A stretch of 64,000 nucleotides of DNA from Clostridioides difficile (lineage in GTDB: Bacteria; Bacillota; Clostridia; Peptostreptococcales; Peptostreptococcaceae), in assembly GCA_012955965.1 (NCBI GenBank), contig JABBZI010000007.1, forward strand, positions 62,001 to 126,000. The letters are read 5' to 3'. The translations under genes were made by a program, and so were the position numbers. The first letter of the stretch is position 1; each line of letters opens with the position of its first letter. The notes below the pieces were generated by a model. The model did no database searches. It was not told the origin of the DNA and was given only the letters and a program-made list of their open reading frames with translations. Positions 9,474 to 19,865 of this stretch are shown one piece after another.

Positions 9474-9782
9474 TAAATTTGAATATAGTAAAAAATAGAG
9501 TAAATTATTTATGAAATAAAACATATAATTTATAAAATAGAATATAAAAAATAAAGAACAATAAATGGAATGTAAAGAAAATATAATATAAAATTGAAAA
9601 AATATTGTTAAGATTTAAACGAAATAATAGTATATTTGTTGGAATGAAAAAATGAAATAAGTTGAAAAGATAGTATAGAAAATAGGAATTGTCATAAAAT
9701 ATAAAAGACAATTAAGAAAATTCAGAAAAAATAAAATAAAAATAATTGACAAAAAGAATAATATTTGTATATAATAATATGT
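9474..9782. other. AT-rich intergenic stretch before the valS leader
   Basis: Very A-rich on the plus strand with no supported gene and no clear terminator after the deacetylase gene. The minus-strand open frame here encodes a low-complexity Phe/Leu/Tyr string with no ribosome site. The valS promoter must lie in its last part (the TTGACA at ~9746 is a -35 candidate). Confidence 0.5.
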
Positions 9783-10075
9783 AACATTAAAGACTGAGAA
9801 GAAGAGGAGTAAGTAAATACTACTAAAAGAGAGGAAAATTCACTGGCTGTAAGATTTTCTAAGTATAAGGTTTACTGAATGTAGCTTTGGAGTTTCTAAA
9901 CTGAACTGTTAGTAAGTTTAGACGGTTAGAACCGTTAAATTCTTTGAGAGTCAAAGTTGATAAAATAACATTAAACAATATTTGATTATATATTAGTGTT
10001 TTTTAAGCTTTGGAATTAAGGTGGTAACGCGAGCTTTTCGTCCTTTTTAAAGAGGATGAAGGGCTCTTTTTTATT
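9783..10075 (+). promoter_or_regulatory. T-box leader of valS
   Basis: A tRNA-sensing leader. The T-box core AAGGTGGTAACGCG ends at 10030, and TGGT (10022-10025) would pair with the free NCCA end of uncharged tRNA. It is followed by TTCGTCC and a terminator made from 10031-10066 (GAGC...GGCTC) with a run of T. Upstream lies the long stem I region. A GTA at 9881-9883 in GAAT-GTA-GC is a plausible valine specifier. Uncharged tRNA-Val should favour the antiterminator and turn valS on. Confidence 0.93.
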
Positions 10076-10125
10076 TCTAGAGATATTTTAAAAAATTTAT
10101 TTATAAAAATACAGGAGGCAAGACA

Positions 10126-12792
10126 ATGGAAAATACGAACTTATCAAAAACTTATAATCCAAAAGATTTTGAGGCTAGGTTATATAAAAAATGGATGGAT
10201 GAAGGGTATTTTAAATCTAAACCAAATCCAGATAAAAAACCATTTACAATAATGATGCCACCACCAAACATAACAGGGCAATTGCATATGGGACATGCTC
10301 TTGACCATACACTTCAGGATATATTAATCAGATGGAAGCGTATGGATGGGTATGAAGCTTTTTGGCTTCCAGGAACAGACCATGCTTCTATAGCAACCGA
10401 AGTTAAAGTTGTTGAAAGAATAAAAAAAGAAGAAGGTAAAACAAAGTATGAAATAGGTAGAGATGAATTTTTAAAGAGAGCTTGGGAATGGAAAGATGAA
10501 TTTGGAGGAAAAATATCTAATCAGCTTAAACAATTAGGAGACTCTTGTGATTGGGATAAAGAGAGATTTACTATGGATGAAGGGTGTAATGAAGCAGTTA
10601 TAGAATTCTTTGTAAAGCTATATGAAAAAGGTCATATATACAGAGGAAATAGAATAATAAACTGGTGCCCAGATTGTAAAACTACTTTATCAGATGCAGA
10701 AGTTGAACATGAAGAACATGACGGAAACTTTTATCATATAAAATACCCACTAAAAGATAGTGAGGATTTCTTAGAAATAGCTACAACAAGACCTGAGACG
10801 ATGATAGGAGATACTGGTATAGCAGTAAATCCAGAAGATGATAGATACAAACACTTAATAGGAAAAACAGCAATACTTCCATTAGTAGGAAGAGAACTTC
10901 CAATAGTTGCAGATAGTTATGTTGACCTAGAATTTGGAACTGGTGCAGTTAAGATGACTCCAGCACATGACCCTAATGATTTTGAAGTAGGATTAAGACA
11001 TAATCTTGAACAGCTAAATACTATGAATGAAGATGGAACTATGAATGAAGTTTGTGGAAAATATGAAGGTATGGATAGATTTGAGTGCAGGAAAGCTATC
11101 GTATCAGACTTAAAAGAGCAAGGCTACCTAATTAACATAAAAGAGCATAATCATAACGTAGGAACTTGTTACAGATGCCATACAGTAGTTGAGCCTAGGC
11201 TATCAGAGCAATGGTTTGTTAAGATGGAAGAACTTGCAAAACCAGCTATAGACATTCTTAAAAATGGAGAACTAGAATTTGTTCCAGAAAAATTTGATAA
11301 AACTTATTTACAATGGTTAGAAAATATAAGAGATTGGTGTATATCAAGACAATTATGGTGGGGGCATCAAATACCAGCTTACTATTGTCAAGAATGTGGA
11401 GAAACAGTAGTTGCAAAAGAAATGCCAGATAAATGCCCTAAATGTGGAAACACTCATTTTAAGCAAGATGAAGATGCATTAGATACTTGGTTTAGTTCTG
11501 CACTATGGCCTTTCTCTACTTTAGGATGGCCAAATAAAACTGAAGCTTTAGATTACTATTACCCAACAAGCGTGCTTGTTACAGGATACGATATAATATT
11601 CTTCTGGGTAGTTAGAATGGCATTTGCAGGTATGTTCTGTATGAATGAGAAGCCATTTGACCATGTATTAGTTCATGGATTGGTTAGAGATTCTCAAGGT
11701 AGAAAGATGAGTAAATCTTTAGGAAATGGTATTGACCCATTAGAGATAATCGAGCAATATGGAGCTGATGCACTAAGATTTACATTAACAACTGGAAATT
11801 CCCCAGGAAATGATATGAGATTCTATATGGAAAGAGTAGAATTTGCTAGAAACTTTGCCAATAAATTGTGGAATGCATCAAGATTTGTATTTATGAATAT
11901 TGATGAAGATATAATTAAAAACATAACTAGAGAAAGTGTTAAAGATAACTTAACTCTAGCAGATAAATGGATAATATCAAGAGCAAATAATATTGTAAAA
12001 GAAGCAACTAATAATATGGATAAGTTTGATTTAGGAATAGCACTTCAAAAGATATACGATTTCACTTGGTCAGAGTACTGTGACTGGTATATTGAAATGG
12101 TTAAACCTAGATTATATGGAGAAGATACAAACGCTAAATCTGCAGCATTATACACATTGACTTATGTTCTTGAAAAGATATTAAAATTATTACATCCATA
12201 TATGCCATTTATAACAGAGGAAATATACACTTATCTTCCTACTGTTGAAGGATGTATAATAGTATCTGAGTGGCCAAAATATAATGAAGAAGATGACATG
12301 GTTGAAGAAGAAGAAATGATGAACTTATTAATGGAAGGTATAAGAAGTATAAGAAATGTGAGAGCAGAAATGAATGTACCGCCTTCTAAAAAAGCTAAGC
12401 TGATAATAGTACCAAGTGAAGAAAAGATAGAAGCTATTGAACTTGGTAAAGATTATTTTATAACTTTAGCATCTGCTTCAAATGTTGAGATAGCAAAAGA
12501 TAAATCTAATGTTCCAGAAGATGCAGTTGGAGTAGTTATTGATGGTGTTGAGATATTTATACCTCTTAATGAACTAGTTGATTTTGAAAAAGAAATTGAG
12601 AGATTATCTAAAGAAAAGAAAAAATTAGAAGGAGAAATAAAGAGGGTTAACGGAAAACTTGCAAACCAAGGATTCCTAGCAAAAGCTCCTGAGAGTCTAA
12701 TTGAAGAAGAAAAAGCCAAGAAGGAAAAATTTGAAGAAATGATTAAATCTGTTGAAGAGAGACTAACAAATTTAGAATCTAAAATAAAATAG
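10126..12792 (+). CDS. valS: Valine--tRNA ligase
   Basis: 888 aa class I synthetase that charges tRNA-Val in the cytoplasm. HIGH motif as HMGH (res 54-57), KMSKS at ~527-531, the CP1 editing domain between them ([20 protein letters not shown]), an anticodon-binding helical domain with the [14 protein letters not shown] segment, and a C-terminal coiled coil (~820-885). Zinc-type cysteines are seen in CPDC and CQEC...CPKC. ATG 10126 follows AGGAGG. Control is by the T-box just upstream. Confidence 0.98.
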   Translation: MENTNLSKTYNPKDFEARLYKKWMDEGYFKSKPNPDKKPFTIMMPPPNITGQLHMGHALDHTLQDILIRWKRMDGYEAFWLPGTDHASIATEVKVVERIKKEEGKTKYEIGRDEFLKRAWEWKDEFGGKISNQLKQLGDSCDWDKERFTMDEGCNEAVIEFFVKLYEKGHIYRGNRIINWCPDCKTTLSDAEVEHEEHDGNFYHIKYPLKDSEDFLEIATTRPETMIGDTGIAVNPEDDRYKHLIGKTAILPLVGRELPIVADSYVDLEFGTGAVKMTPAHDPNDFEVGLRHNLEQLNTMNEDGTMNEVCGKYEGMDRFECRKAIVSDLKEQGYLINIKEHNHNVGTCYRCHTVVEPRLSEQWFVKMEELAKPAIDILKNGELEFVPEKFDKTYLQWLENIRDWCISRQLWWGHQIPAYYCQECGETVVAKEMPDKCPKCGNTHFKQDEDALDTWFSSALWPFSTLGWPNKTEALDYYYPTSVLVTGYDIIFFWVVRMAFAGMFCMNEKPFDHVLVHGLVRDSQGRKMSKSLGNGIDPLEIIEQYGADALRFTLTTGNSPGNDMRFYMERVEFARNFANKLWNASRFVFMNIDEDIIKNITRESVKDNLTLADKWIISRANNIVKEATNNMDKFDLGIALQKIYDFTWSEYCDWYIEMVKPRLYGEDTNAKSAALYTLTYVLEKILKLLHPYMPFITEEIYTYLPTVEGCIIVSEWPKYNEEDDMVEEEEMMNLLMEGIRSIRNVRAEMNVPPSKKAKLIIVPSEEKIEAIELGKDYFITLASASNVEIAKDKSNVPEDAVGVVIDGVEIFIPLNELVDFEKEIERLSKEKKKLEGEIKRVNGKLANQGFLAKAPESLIEEEKAKKEKFEEMIKSVEERLTNLESKIK

Positions 12793-12806
12793 ATGCCATA
12801 GTTAAT

Positions 12807-12856
12807 AAAAACATACGAAAAGTACGTAATCTGTACTTTTTGTATGTTTTTCTTTA
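12807..12856 (+). terminator. Terminator of valS
   Basis: AAAACATAC-g-AAAAGTAC pairs with GTACTTTT-t-GTATGTTTT, followed by TTCTTT. Confidence 0.9.
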
Positions 12857-13217
12857 TATATATACAAATATGATGTTATAATTCATTACAGATGTGTTAT
12901 ATTTTTATCTTATTTTATGAGTATATTAATCCTATATGTAAAAAATTTATAAGTAATAAAAATTTGCTATATTATGATATTTAATATAGGATGATAAAAT
13001 ACATATTACATTTATTTTCATATGTTTTTTACACAATATATCTAGAAAAATAGATGAATTTATCATAATTTAACTTTATGTATCAAAGATAATTACTAGA
13101 GGTAGTTTAATCGACAATTTAAGTTTGTAAAAAAATTTGAATATAAAAGTCAATGAGTACAGTTTGTAAATTGAAATAAAGTAAACTAAATGATATTTTA
13201 GATTTGGAGGTGATATT
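12857..13217. other. Non-coding AT-rich leader region of rgaR
   Basis: No gene seen. AGTTTGTAA occurs twice (13122-13130 and 13161-13169, 39 bases apart), which could be a pair of LytTR-type half sites for autoregulation. A GGAGG just before 13218 serves the next gene. Confidence 0.4.
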
Positions 13218-13928
13218 ATGTTCAGGGTAGTTATATGTGATGACGAAAAAATACAAAGAAGCATACTGAAGGAATTTGCAGAAAAACTTTTGTCTGAAAG
13301 GTGTCTAAATTATCAAATACTGGAATTCTCCTGTGGAGAAGATTTAATATCCAGATACCCAGAAAAAATTGACATTATATTTTTAGACATCCAAATGAAA
13401 GATATCAATGGAATTGAGGTGGCTAAAAAAATAAGAAAGTTTGATGAAAAAGTAGAAATTATATTTACAACTGCTTTTTCAGAGTATGCCCCCCAAGGTT
13501 ATGAAGTACGTGCTTATAGATATTTAGTAAAACCTATAGAGTATAATAACTTTGCAATGGGTGTAAATCTTTGTATTGATAACCTTCAAAGAAAGAAGGA
13601 GCGTTATATAGTTTTAAATAGTAAAAAAGGATTTAATAGAATACTTATAGATTCTATTTTATATGTTGAAACTGTAAAGAGAGATTTAGTTGTACATACA
13701 TTAGGGAGAGATTATAAAGCCAATATGAGCATGAAACAAGCAGAAAAGTTACTGTGTGAAAATGGATTTTTCAGATGTCACACAAGTTTTATTGTCAATT
13801 TGAGAAGAATAGAAGATCTTGGAGATAATATGATTACTATTAATGAGAAGTTTATACCTATTAGTAAGTATAGACTTAAAGATTTAAAAGTAGCATTAAC
13901 AAGCTTGTTATGTGATATAATGTATTAA
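13218..13928 (+). CDS. rgaR: LytTR-family response regulator (RgaR orthologue)
   Basis: 236 aa: receiver domain with D8-D9, phospho-acceptor D57 (FLDIQM), Thr in TTAF and Lys in VKPIE, then a LytTR DNA-binding domain (~res 130-230) with FRCHTSFIVNL. That architecture is shared with AgrA and VirR. The position next to valS and the sequence type match RgaR of C. difficile, a VirR-like orphan regulator whose kinase RgaS lies elsewhere; it has been tied to agr-type quorum genes. No kinase gene is adjacent here. ATG 13218 follows TTGGAGGTG. Confidence 0.88.
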   Translation: MFRVVICDDEKIQRSILKEFAEKLLSERCLNYQILEFSCGEDLISRYPEKIDIIFLDIQMKDINGIEVAKKIRKFDEKVEIIFTTAFSEYAPQGYEVRAYRYLVKPIEYNNFAMGVNLCIDNLQRKKERYIVLNSKKGFNRILIDSILYVETVKRDLVVHTLGRDYKANMSMKQAEKLLCENGFFRCHTSFIVNLRRIEDLGDNMITINEKFIPISKYRLKDLKVALTSLLCDIMY

Positions 13929-13994
13929 TTTTGAAAAAGGTAAACTAAAATATTTTAAAAAATATTTGAAGTCATCACAGAGCTATTGATTCAA

Positions 13995-14042
13995 GACTGT
14001 CTTAGTATAGAAAAAATTCTCTGTATTAAGACAGCCTTTATT
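13995..14042 (+). terminator. Terminator of rgaR
   Basis: CTGTCTTA (13997-14004) pairs with TAAGACAG (14027-14034), extended inward by AGTATAGA/TCTCTGTAT pairing, with a CCTTTATT tail. Confidence 0.75.
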
Positions 14043-14198
14043 ATGATGTAAAATAGTAGCTTATAGATTCTTGATATTATTTCATTATGTGGAGTGCACA
14101 ATTATAATAGATTAATTATTAGTATATTATGACTGATTTTTATATGCAGTATTTTTCAGCATCTTAGTTTTTTAATATACATTAAAGAATATTAAATC

Positions 14199-14522
14199 TT
14201 ACAATATGACTCCGAAAAAGCATATAGATATTGCACCTACAGCTATTGAGATAGCAATAGACTTGAATTTATAAGCTACTAATAGTACTATTACACCTGA
14301 TATAATTTTTGGATTGGTGAATGACATATATAAAGTATCTCCATTAAAAAATATATCCTTTGCTATAAGTGAACTAAGTATAGCTATAGGTATAAACTTC
14401 ATGATGTCTTTAATAGAATCAGGCATATCATTTTTTGAAAATATTATCATAGGCAAAATTCTCGGAATATAAGTGACAATTGCCATACCTAAAATAACTA
14501 TAAGTATGTAATTAGTATTCAT
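14199..14522 (-). CDS. azlD: Branched-chain amino acid exporter small subunit AzlD
   Basis: 107 aa from ATG 14522, preceded by GGAGG with six bases between. The longer frame from 14567 overlaps azlC and has no ribosome site. Three to four hydrophobic segments and the family start TNYILIVILGMAIVTYIPRILPM, with the conserved R-x-LP. AzlD pairs with AzlC to export branched-chain amino acids or analogues. The first codons overlap the end of azlC, so translation is coupled. Confidence 0.9.
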   Translation of the reverse strand: MNTNYILIVILGMAIVTYIPRILPMIIFSKNDMPDSIKDIMKFIPIAILSSLIAKDIFFNGDTLYMSFTNPKIISGVIVLLVAYKFKSIAISIAVGAISICFFGVIL

Positions 14523-15228
14523 AGATTTCCTCCTTCTTGCGAGTTGATTTTTGTATATAGAATCCAAATAAAGCAGATAAAATAGATGCTATTATAATGA
14601 CTAAACTGCTTTTAAAGAAAGTATATAAAACTATTGATAATAGGATAGAAAGCACTGAAACGAGTATATATACTTTACTTTTAATTTGATTAACTACTAA
14701 TGTTATGAACATTGCTGTAAGTAGAAAGCCTGCTACAGAATCACTTATAGTGACAACTTCTCCAAGAAATGCTCCTAAGAAACAACTACCAGCCCATACT
14801 ATTATACAAAGATTGTTTAGGTATAATGCGTGTCTATCTGTCCAATTACCATAAGTATATTTTTCTAAGTTTATAGCGAATGTTTCATCTGTAACACCAT
14901 GACAAAAATACATTAAAAACCTCATATTTTTATTTTTTATATGCATATGTAAATTGGAACTCATTAAAAAATTACGAAGATTCAATATAAATGTGGTTAG
15001 TATTATTGAAGTAATGCTTCCATTTGAAGCCAACATTGAAGCAGCTACAAACTGCGAGCTACCTGCAAATACCATAAGTGACATCATTAATATGTAAAAG
15101 GCAGATAACCCTGCTTTTTGAAGCATAATACCACAAATAAGTCCTAATGGAATATATCCTAGAAATATTGGGATTGATGTCAGAAAACTTTCCTTTAAAA
15201 TTTCTTTTCTTGATATTTCTTCTTTCAA
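14512..15228 (-). CDS. azlC: Branched-chain amino acid exporter large subunit AzlC
   Basis: 238 aa from TTG 15228, five bases after GAGGTGAT. Multi-pass membrane protein with the family blocks SIPIFLGYIPLGLICGIML and MVFAGSSQFVAASML and LNLRNFLMSSNL near the first third. It forms a two-subunit permease with AzlD, whose start lies inside the azlC 3' end (11-base overlap). In other Firmicutes this pair confers azaleucine resistance; the natural substrate here is an inference. Confidence 0.92.
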   Translation of the reverse strand: MKEEISRKEILKESFLTSIPIFLGYIPLGLICGIMLQKAGLSAFYILMMSLMVFAGSSQFVAASMLASNGSITSIILTTFILNLRNFLMSSNLHMHIKNKNMRFLMYFCHGVTDETFAINLEKYTYGNWTDRHALYLNNLCIIVWAGSCFLGAFLGEVVTISDSVAGFLLTAMFITLVVNQIKSKVYILVSVLSILLSIVLYTFFKSSLVIIIASILSALFGFYIQKSTRKKEEIYEY

Positions 15229-16009
15229 ATATAATCACCTCTTTAAAATAATGAATATTTATAAAATTCTATAAACATTTGTTTCATTTTATTATATCTA
15301 TTTTAATTAGTTATATCAATGCCTGAGGCGATACAGTATATATTAAAAGAAGCATTTATAATTTGTAGAACTTATAGTAATGAATTTATAAATAGTTTAA
15401 TTCTATTAAAAGATTTCCTTTTATGCAATTTATTTATTGAAATATGATATAATGTATAAGGGTGTAGGCATTAGTCATTAGGATAATGCCTATATAAATT
15501 TTTTAGAGTTTACTTGGTGCAAGTTTTTATATATTGATTCAAATGTATATTTATTCGCTATCTTTGGTGTTTTTTTACATATTGATTCATACCTTGTAGA
15601 ATAAGATGTTTTGCAAAATAGATTGCAAGACAATTACATTTAAATTAATGTTCTTATAGTATATAAATAATTATTCCCCTAAATAAAATTGAGATTTATG
15701 ATATTTAAATAAAAAAATAGAATGTGTAATTGATGGTTAATTATAAATAAAGCATACAAGGGGATTGTCTTATAAGAAGGATAATCTCCTTTTTACAAAT
15801 AATTCTAAATTGTGATATAAATCTAAAAATTTTATCTTATTATTTAACAATTTAATGATAATAATTGATATAATGAATATAAATTGAATATATAGTATAC
15901 TTAATTTATGTTTTTAGAAACAAATATAGCATTTAAAAGAGAAATTGTGCAACTTAAATTAAAGTTTAAGATGAACTAATTAACATAGATATATTAAAAA
16001 CTTTTAGTA
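15229..16009. other. 781-base non-coding stretch with possible RNA gene
   Basis: No supported reading frame. It holds the azlC promoter side, a TATAAT at 15448, a perfect 9-bp hairpin (15465-15492), two direct repeats ending TTGATTCA (15513-15541 and 15562-15589) and a terminator at 15758-15794. The rest is AT-rich spacer before the subtilase gene. Confidence 0.6.
15459..15794 (+). ncRNA. Candidate small RNA (unnamed)
   Basis: Bounded by a TATAAT -10 at 15448-15453 (the -35 is weak) and by a Rho-independent terminator AAGGGGATT...AATCTCCTT with TTT (15758-15794). The 5' end would fold TAGGCATTA/TAATGCCTA. A ~28-base repeat occurs twice with a 48-base period. No protein frame fits between. 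I do not recognise a known RNA family. Confidence 0.4.
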
Positions 16010-16027
16010 ATGGAGAATATATGTGAT

Positions 16028-17047
16028 ATGAATAATAAAGTTAAGGTTGCAGTAGTAGATACAGGAATAGATAAAGAACATGATTACTTAAAGGATAACT
16101 TAGTTGGAGGAATTGCTTTTGAATGTATACATGATTATATTTTTATATCAGATAAATTTGATGATGAAGATGGTCATGGAACTGCCTGTGCATCAATAAT
16201 AAAGAAGGAATATGAAGATGTAGAGCTATTTGTCATAAAAGTTTTAGGAAAAGATAGCATTGCAAATATAAAAGTTCTTGAAGAAGCATTAAAATATCTT
16301 TTAGATACTAACATAAGATTGATTAACTTAAGTTTATCAGTCATAGGAGTAGAAAGTGTCAAGGGATTATTTGAGGTTTGTTATGAATTGTTTAGAAAAG
16401 GAAAAATAATAGTATGCTCATTATCTAATAACTTTGACTTAAGTTATCCAGCAATGTTTAATAATGTTATAGGAGTTAGAGGATTTGCTTTAGATGTAAA
16501 TGATTCTTTTTGGTACAATAAAAAATATGATGTTCAATGTGTTATGGATAGTAATTCATATATAAGTTGTGATATAAACAACTCTTATAGATTACCACCA
16601 AAATGTAATAGCTATGTAGCAGCAAAGTTTACTGGTAAAATAGCTAAGATATTGTCAGAAAATCCAGATATAGCAATATCTGATTTAAATGATAAACTTG
16701 AACTATTAGCAACTAAAAATCATTGGCATAGTTTTGATTTCAATGAATATAGTAGAATTCCAAACTTTAAACTTGATTTGTATGACAAAGAAGATGCTCT
16801 TCTTATGAAAGTTGCTGATGTTGTTAGAGATTGCCTAAATATTAAAGCTGATAATGAAAAATTATTTCAAGGTAGTCTTTTTAATAAAGAAATAGGATTA
16901 GTTTATGATAATTGTTTTAATTTACTTCAAAAATTAGAACAGGTATTTAACATAAAATTTAATTATATGGATATATCTAAATATGATTTAGTTTCAATAT
17001 ATACATTAACTGAGTTAGTAGAAATGTATATAAATAAAAAATTATAA
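16028..17047 (+). CDS. Orphan subtilisin-like serine protease (S8 family)
   Basis: 339 aa from ATG 16028, 12 bases after GGAG; an ATG at 16010 adds six residues but has no ribosome site. The catalytic triad is visible: Asp11 in VAVVDTGID, His50 in DGHGTACAS, Ser195 in CNSYVAAK (a variant of GTSxAAP), and the oxyanion Asn134 in SLSNN. There is no signal peptide or propeptide, so it is probably cytosolic. About 110 extra C-terminal residues follow the protease core and match nothing I know. No precursor peptide, transporter or modification enzyme is adjacent, so the substrate is unknown. It is unlike the spore-germination Csp proteins in length and order. Confidence 0.8.
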   Translation: MNNKVKVAVVDTGIDKEHDYLKDNLVGGIAFECIHDYIFISDKFDDEDGHGTACASIIKKEYEDVELFVIKVLGKDSIANIKVLEEALKYLLDTNIRLINLSLSVIGVESVKGLFEVCYELFRKGKIIVCSLSNNFDLSYPAMFNNVIGVRGFALDVNDSFWYNKKYDVQCVMDSNSYISCDINNSYRLPPKCNSYVAAKFTGKIAKILSENPDIAISDLNDKLELLATKNHWHSFDFNEYSRIPNFKLDLYDKEDALLMKVADVVRDCLNIKADNEKLFQGSLFNKEIGLVYDNCFNLLQKLEQVFNIKFNYMDISKYDLVSIYTLTELVEMYINKKL

Positions 17048-17180
17048 ATAAAGAAGAAGTAGTTAGATTTAATGTATAAGGTATTAGATTATATGTATTC
17101 TTTGTCAGTAGATTAAAAGCAGAAAATATACTATAATTAGATAACATAAAAGAAAATGCCGATACAGGGGGAATTAGATA

Positions 17181-18479
17181 ATGAAATATGAAGAAGCATT
17201 AGAGTATATATCACAAACCAATAAATTTGGTATAAGATTAGGTCTAGAGAATGTTGGAAAATTATTAGAATTATTGGGGAATCCACAAGAAACTTTAAAT
17301 ATAATACATGTAGCTGGAACTAATGGAAAAGGCTCAGTGTGTTCTTTTGTTTCTAATATACTAAGAGAGTGTGGATATAAAGTTGGTTTATATACATCTC
17401 CGTATTTAGAAACCTTTACTGAACGTATAAGAGTAAATGGAGAAAATATACCACAAGACGATGTTGCTAGGATAATTGAATTAATAAAAGAAAAAATAGA
17501 TATTATGGTAGGACAAGGCTATGCATATCCAACAGAGTTTGAGGTGGTTACTGCAATGGCATTTTATTACTATTCAGAGCAAAAGGTGGATTTTGTAGCA
17601 TTAGAAGTTGGTCTAGGCGGAAGATATGATGCTACAAATATAATAACAAAATCACTTGTAAGCGTGATAGCATCTATAAGTTTAGATCATACAGGGATAC
17701 TTGGAGATACAATAGAAAAAATAGCATATGAAAAGGCTGGTATAATAAAGGCAAATGGAGTAGTGCTTGTATATGACCAAACTGATGAAGCAAAAAATGT
17801 CATAAAGTCAGTTTGCAATGAGAAAAAAGCACAATATATAGAAGTTAATTTTGATGATATAAATATAAAGAAATCAGATATAGAATCTCAAATATATGAC
17901 TGTACTGTAATGAAAGAAATTTACAAAGACCTTGAAATAAAATTGATAGGTGAACATCAGATAAATAATTCTATATTGGCAATAAGTGTAATAAAATATC
18001 TAAAAGATATAAATAAATTAGAAAATATAAGTGAAAAATCTATAAGAAAAGGGCTTATAACTACTAAGTGGCCAGGGAGAATAGAAAAAATAAAAGAAAA
18101 TCCAATTTTTATAATAGATGGTGCACATAATGAGGATGGAGCAAAATCTTTAGCAAAGGCACTTAATAATAATTTTAAAGATAGAAGTTTAACTCTATTA
18201 ATAGGCATGTTAGAAGATAAAGACATTGATAGTGTTTTAGATATATTATTGCCACATTTTAATAAGGTAATAACAACAACACCTAGCAATCCAAGAGCCA
18301 TAAATTCAGATATACTAAAAGAGAAAGTATTAAAATATGTAGATGATGTAACATCAAAACATGAGATAGAAGATGCAGTAAATTATACATTAGAAACATC
18401 AAATAAGGATGATGTGATAATAAGTGCAGGTTCTTTATATATGATTGGGACAGTGAGAACTTTAGTAAAGAAATTATAA
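17181..18479 (+). CDS. folC: Folylpolyglutamate synthase / dihydrofolate synthase
   Basis: 432 aa Mur-ligase-fold enzyme that adds glutamates to folates with ATP in the cytoplasm. P-loop HVAGTNGKGSV (~res 43-53), the folate-binding LYTSPYLETFTERI and ALEVGLGGRYDATN segments, the SLDHTGILG motif, and the C-terminal domain with PGRIE and DGAHNEDGAKSL. ATG 17181 follows AGGGGG. A monocistronic unit closed by a terminator. Confidence 0.95.
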   Translation: MKYEEALEYISQTNKFGIRLGLENVGKLLELLGNPQETLNIIHVAGTNGKGSVCSFVSNILRECGYKVGLYTSPYLETFTERIRVNGENIPQDDVARIIELIKEKIDIMVGQGYAYPTEFEVVTAMAFYYYSEQKVDFVALEVGLGGRYDATNIITKSLVSVIASISLDHTGILGDTIEKIAYEKAGIIKANGVVLVYDQTDEAKNVIKSVCNEKKAQYIEVNFDDINIKKSDIESQIYDCTVMKEIYKDLEIKLIGEHQINNSILAISVIKYLKDINKLENISEKSIRKGLITTKWPGRIEKIKENPIFIIDGAHNEDGAKSLAKALNNNFKDRSLTLLIGMLEDKDIDSVLDILLPHFNKVITTTPSNPRAINSDILKEKVLKYVDDVTSKHEIEDAVNYTLETSNKDDVIISAGSLYMIGTVRTLVKKL

Positions 18480-18521
18480 CTTTATAAAATAAATATATGA
18501 ATACAAATAAAAATATGAAAA

Positions 18522-18553
18522 AGAGCTATCTACTAACTTAGATAGCTTTTTTT
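18522..18553 (+). terminator. Terminator of folC
   Basis: AGCTATCTA pairs with TAGATAGCT, followed by seven T. Confidence 0.92.
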
Positions 18554-18601
18554 ATATAAAATAAGTTTTTAATAATTTTTCTTATGTTTGTATGGCAGTA
18601 A

Positions 18602-18847
18602 TTATATAGATTGACGTATAGCTTTAGATAACTGGTCTGGGCAAGAAGTACCTTTTCCACCACAATCAATACCATTTAATTTATCAGCAACTTCAAGGGC
18701 ATTTTGACCAATGATTAAGCTTCTAAGTCCTGATAAATTACCATTACATCCTCCTATGAACTCAGCATCAACAATCACATTATTCTCATCCACTTCAAAA
18801 ACCATTTCTCTACAACAGACACCACTTGGGTTAAATGTTACTTTCAT
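18602..18847 (-). CDS. TSCPD domain protein (TIGR03905-type)
   Basis: 81 aa from ATG 18847, seven to eight bases after GGAGG; an earlier in-frame ATG at 18862 overlaps that site. Cys-containing protein with GVCCREM, GGCNGN and the closing GKGTSCPDQLSKAI that names the TSCPD domain (found also at the C-terminus of some ribonucleotide reductases). The free-standing form has no established function. It is divergent from the beta-propeller gene; the 148 bases between hold both promoters. Confidence 0.88.
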   Translation of the reverse strand: MKVTFNPSGVCCREMVFEVDENNVIVDAEFIGGCNGNLSGLRSLIIGQNALEVADKLNGIDCGGKGTSCPDQLSKAIRQSI

Positions 18848-18995
18848 TAAAAAGACCTCCATTAAATATTATTTCATTTTTTTAACATTAATAATAATAC
18901 CAAATATATGCGTAATAATGCAACTATAAAGCATAATACAAGCTAATGAAATAATATATTATTGTAGTATATGTATTGTGGAAAGGAGGGGTTAT

Positions 18996-19862
18996 GTGAA
19001 AATCTATATTTCTAACTATCTATCAAAGAGTATTAGCATAGTTGATTATTCTACACTTGAGCTAGAAAAGGAAATAGTATTAGAAGATAATATATATCCA
19101 CATCATTTTTGCATAGAAAAAGAAAAAAATTTAATATACATACCTAGCTCAAGTAATGGAATACTCTATGTCTTGGATTTAAGCAATGATAAAATAATTG
19201 ATACTGTTTCCATAGGAGGAAGTCTTAGTCAAGTTGTGCTTAGTGATAATGAATTATTTGTAGCAAATGAAGATTCTAATAGTATATATGTATTGGATAA
19301 AAACACATTAAATCCAATAGGAATTATTGGTGTTGATAATATGCCGCATGGATTTGATTTTGACAGAGAAAGCAAGAAGTTATATGTACCATGTATAAAT
19401 TCAATAGTATGTATAGATACAATAAATAAAAATATACAAAAGAAAATTAATATGGACTTTAAAGCCTGGCATATAGAACTTGATAAACAAAAGAAAGAAA
19501 TGTATATATCAACACTCGATGGAAAGCTTATAATAGTTGATGAAGTAAGTATGGATATTAAAAAGGTATTATATGAATTCTTATTACCAGTAGAAATAAG
19601 ATTTAATTATAGTGGGAAAAAAGTTTATGTTGCTGATTTGGGTTATAATAATGTGAGAATTTTAGATTATACAACAAGTAGATACATTGGAAATATTGAG
19701 ATAAATGGAATTCCACAGGGATTAGAAATATCTAAAGATGAAAGGCTATTATTCGTATCAGATACACAAGAAAACTCAGTGAAAGTTTATGAAACTGCAA
19801 ATAACAAATTGATAAAAGAAATCAAGGTAGGAAAAGAGCCTACAACTATAATTTGTTTGTAG
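18996..19862 (+). CDS. YncE/YVTN-type beta-propeller protein, no signal peptide
   Basis: 288 aa from GTG 18996, five bases after AAGGAGGGG; an upstream GTG at 18978 overlaps that site. Repeats of about 40 residues (I-S-I-V-D, LYVLDLSNDKIIDTV, IYVLDKNTLNPIG, VRILDYTTSRYIG, VKVYETANNKLIKEI, then KEPTTI) make a six- or seven-bladed propeller. No signal peptide or anchor is visible, so it should stay in the cytoplasm. Function unknown. It converges on the next gene with three bases between the stops. Confidence 0.8.
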   Translation: MKIYISNYLSKSISIVDYSTLELEKEIVLEDNIYPHHFCIEKEKNLIYIPSSSNGILYVLDLSNDKIIDTVSIGGSLSQVVLSDNELFVANEDSNSIYVLDKNTLNPIGIIGVDNMPHGFDFDRESKKLYVPCINSIVCIDTINKNIQKKINMDFKAWHIELDKQKKEMYISTLDGKLIIVDEVSMDIKKVLYEFLLPVEIRFNYSGKKVYVADLGYNNVRILDYTTSRYIGNIEINGIPQGLEISKDERLLFVSDTQENSVKVYETANNKLIKEIKVGKEPTTIICL

Positions 19863-19865
19863 GCC

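Noticed and set aside
9505-9711. 68-codon minus-strand frame before the valS T-box
   Set aside because: Low-complexity Phe/Leu/Tyr translation of A-rich DNA, no ribosome site.
12453-12719. Minus-strand frame in the valS 3' end
   Set aside because: Shadow of the coiled-coil coding region; no ribosome site or conserved features.
15459-15794. 6S RNA at the candidate small RNA
   Set aside because: The 5' and 3' ends are not complementary and the unit is too long; no long rod-like fold is apparent.
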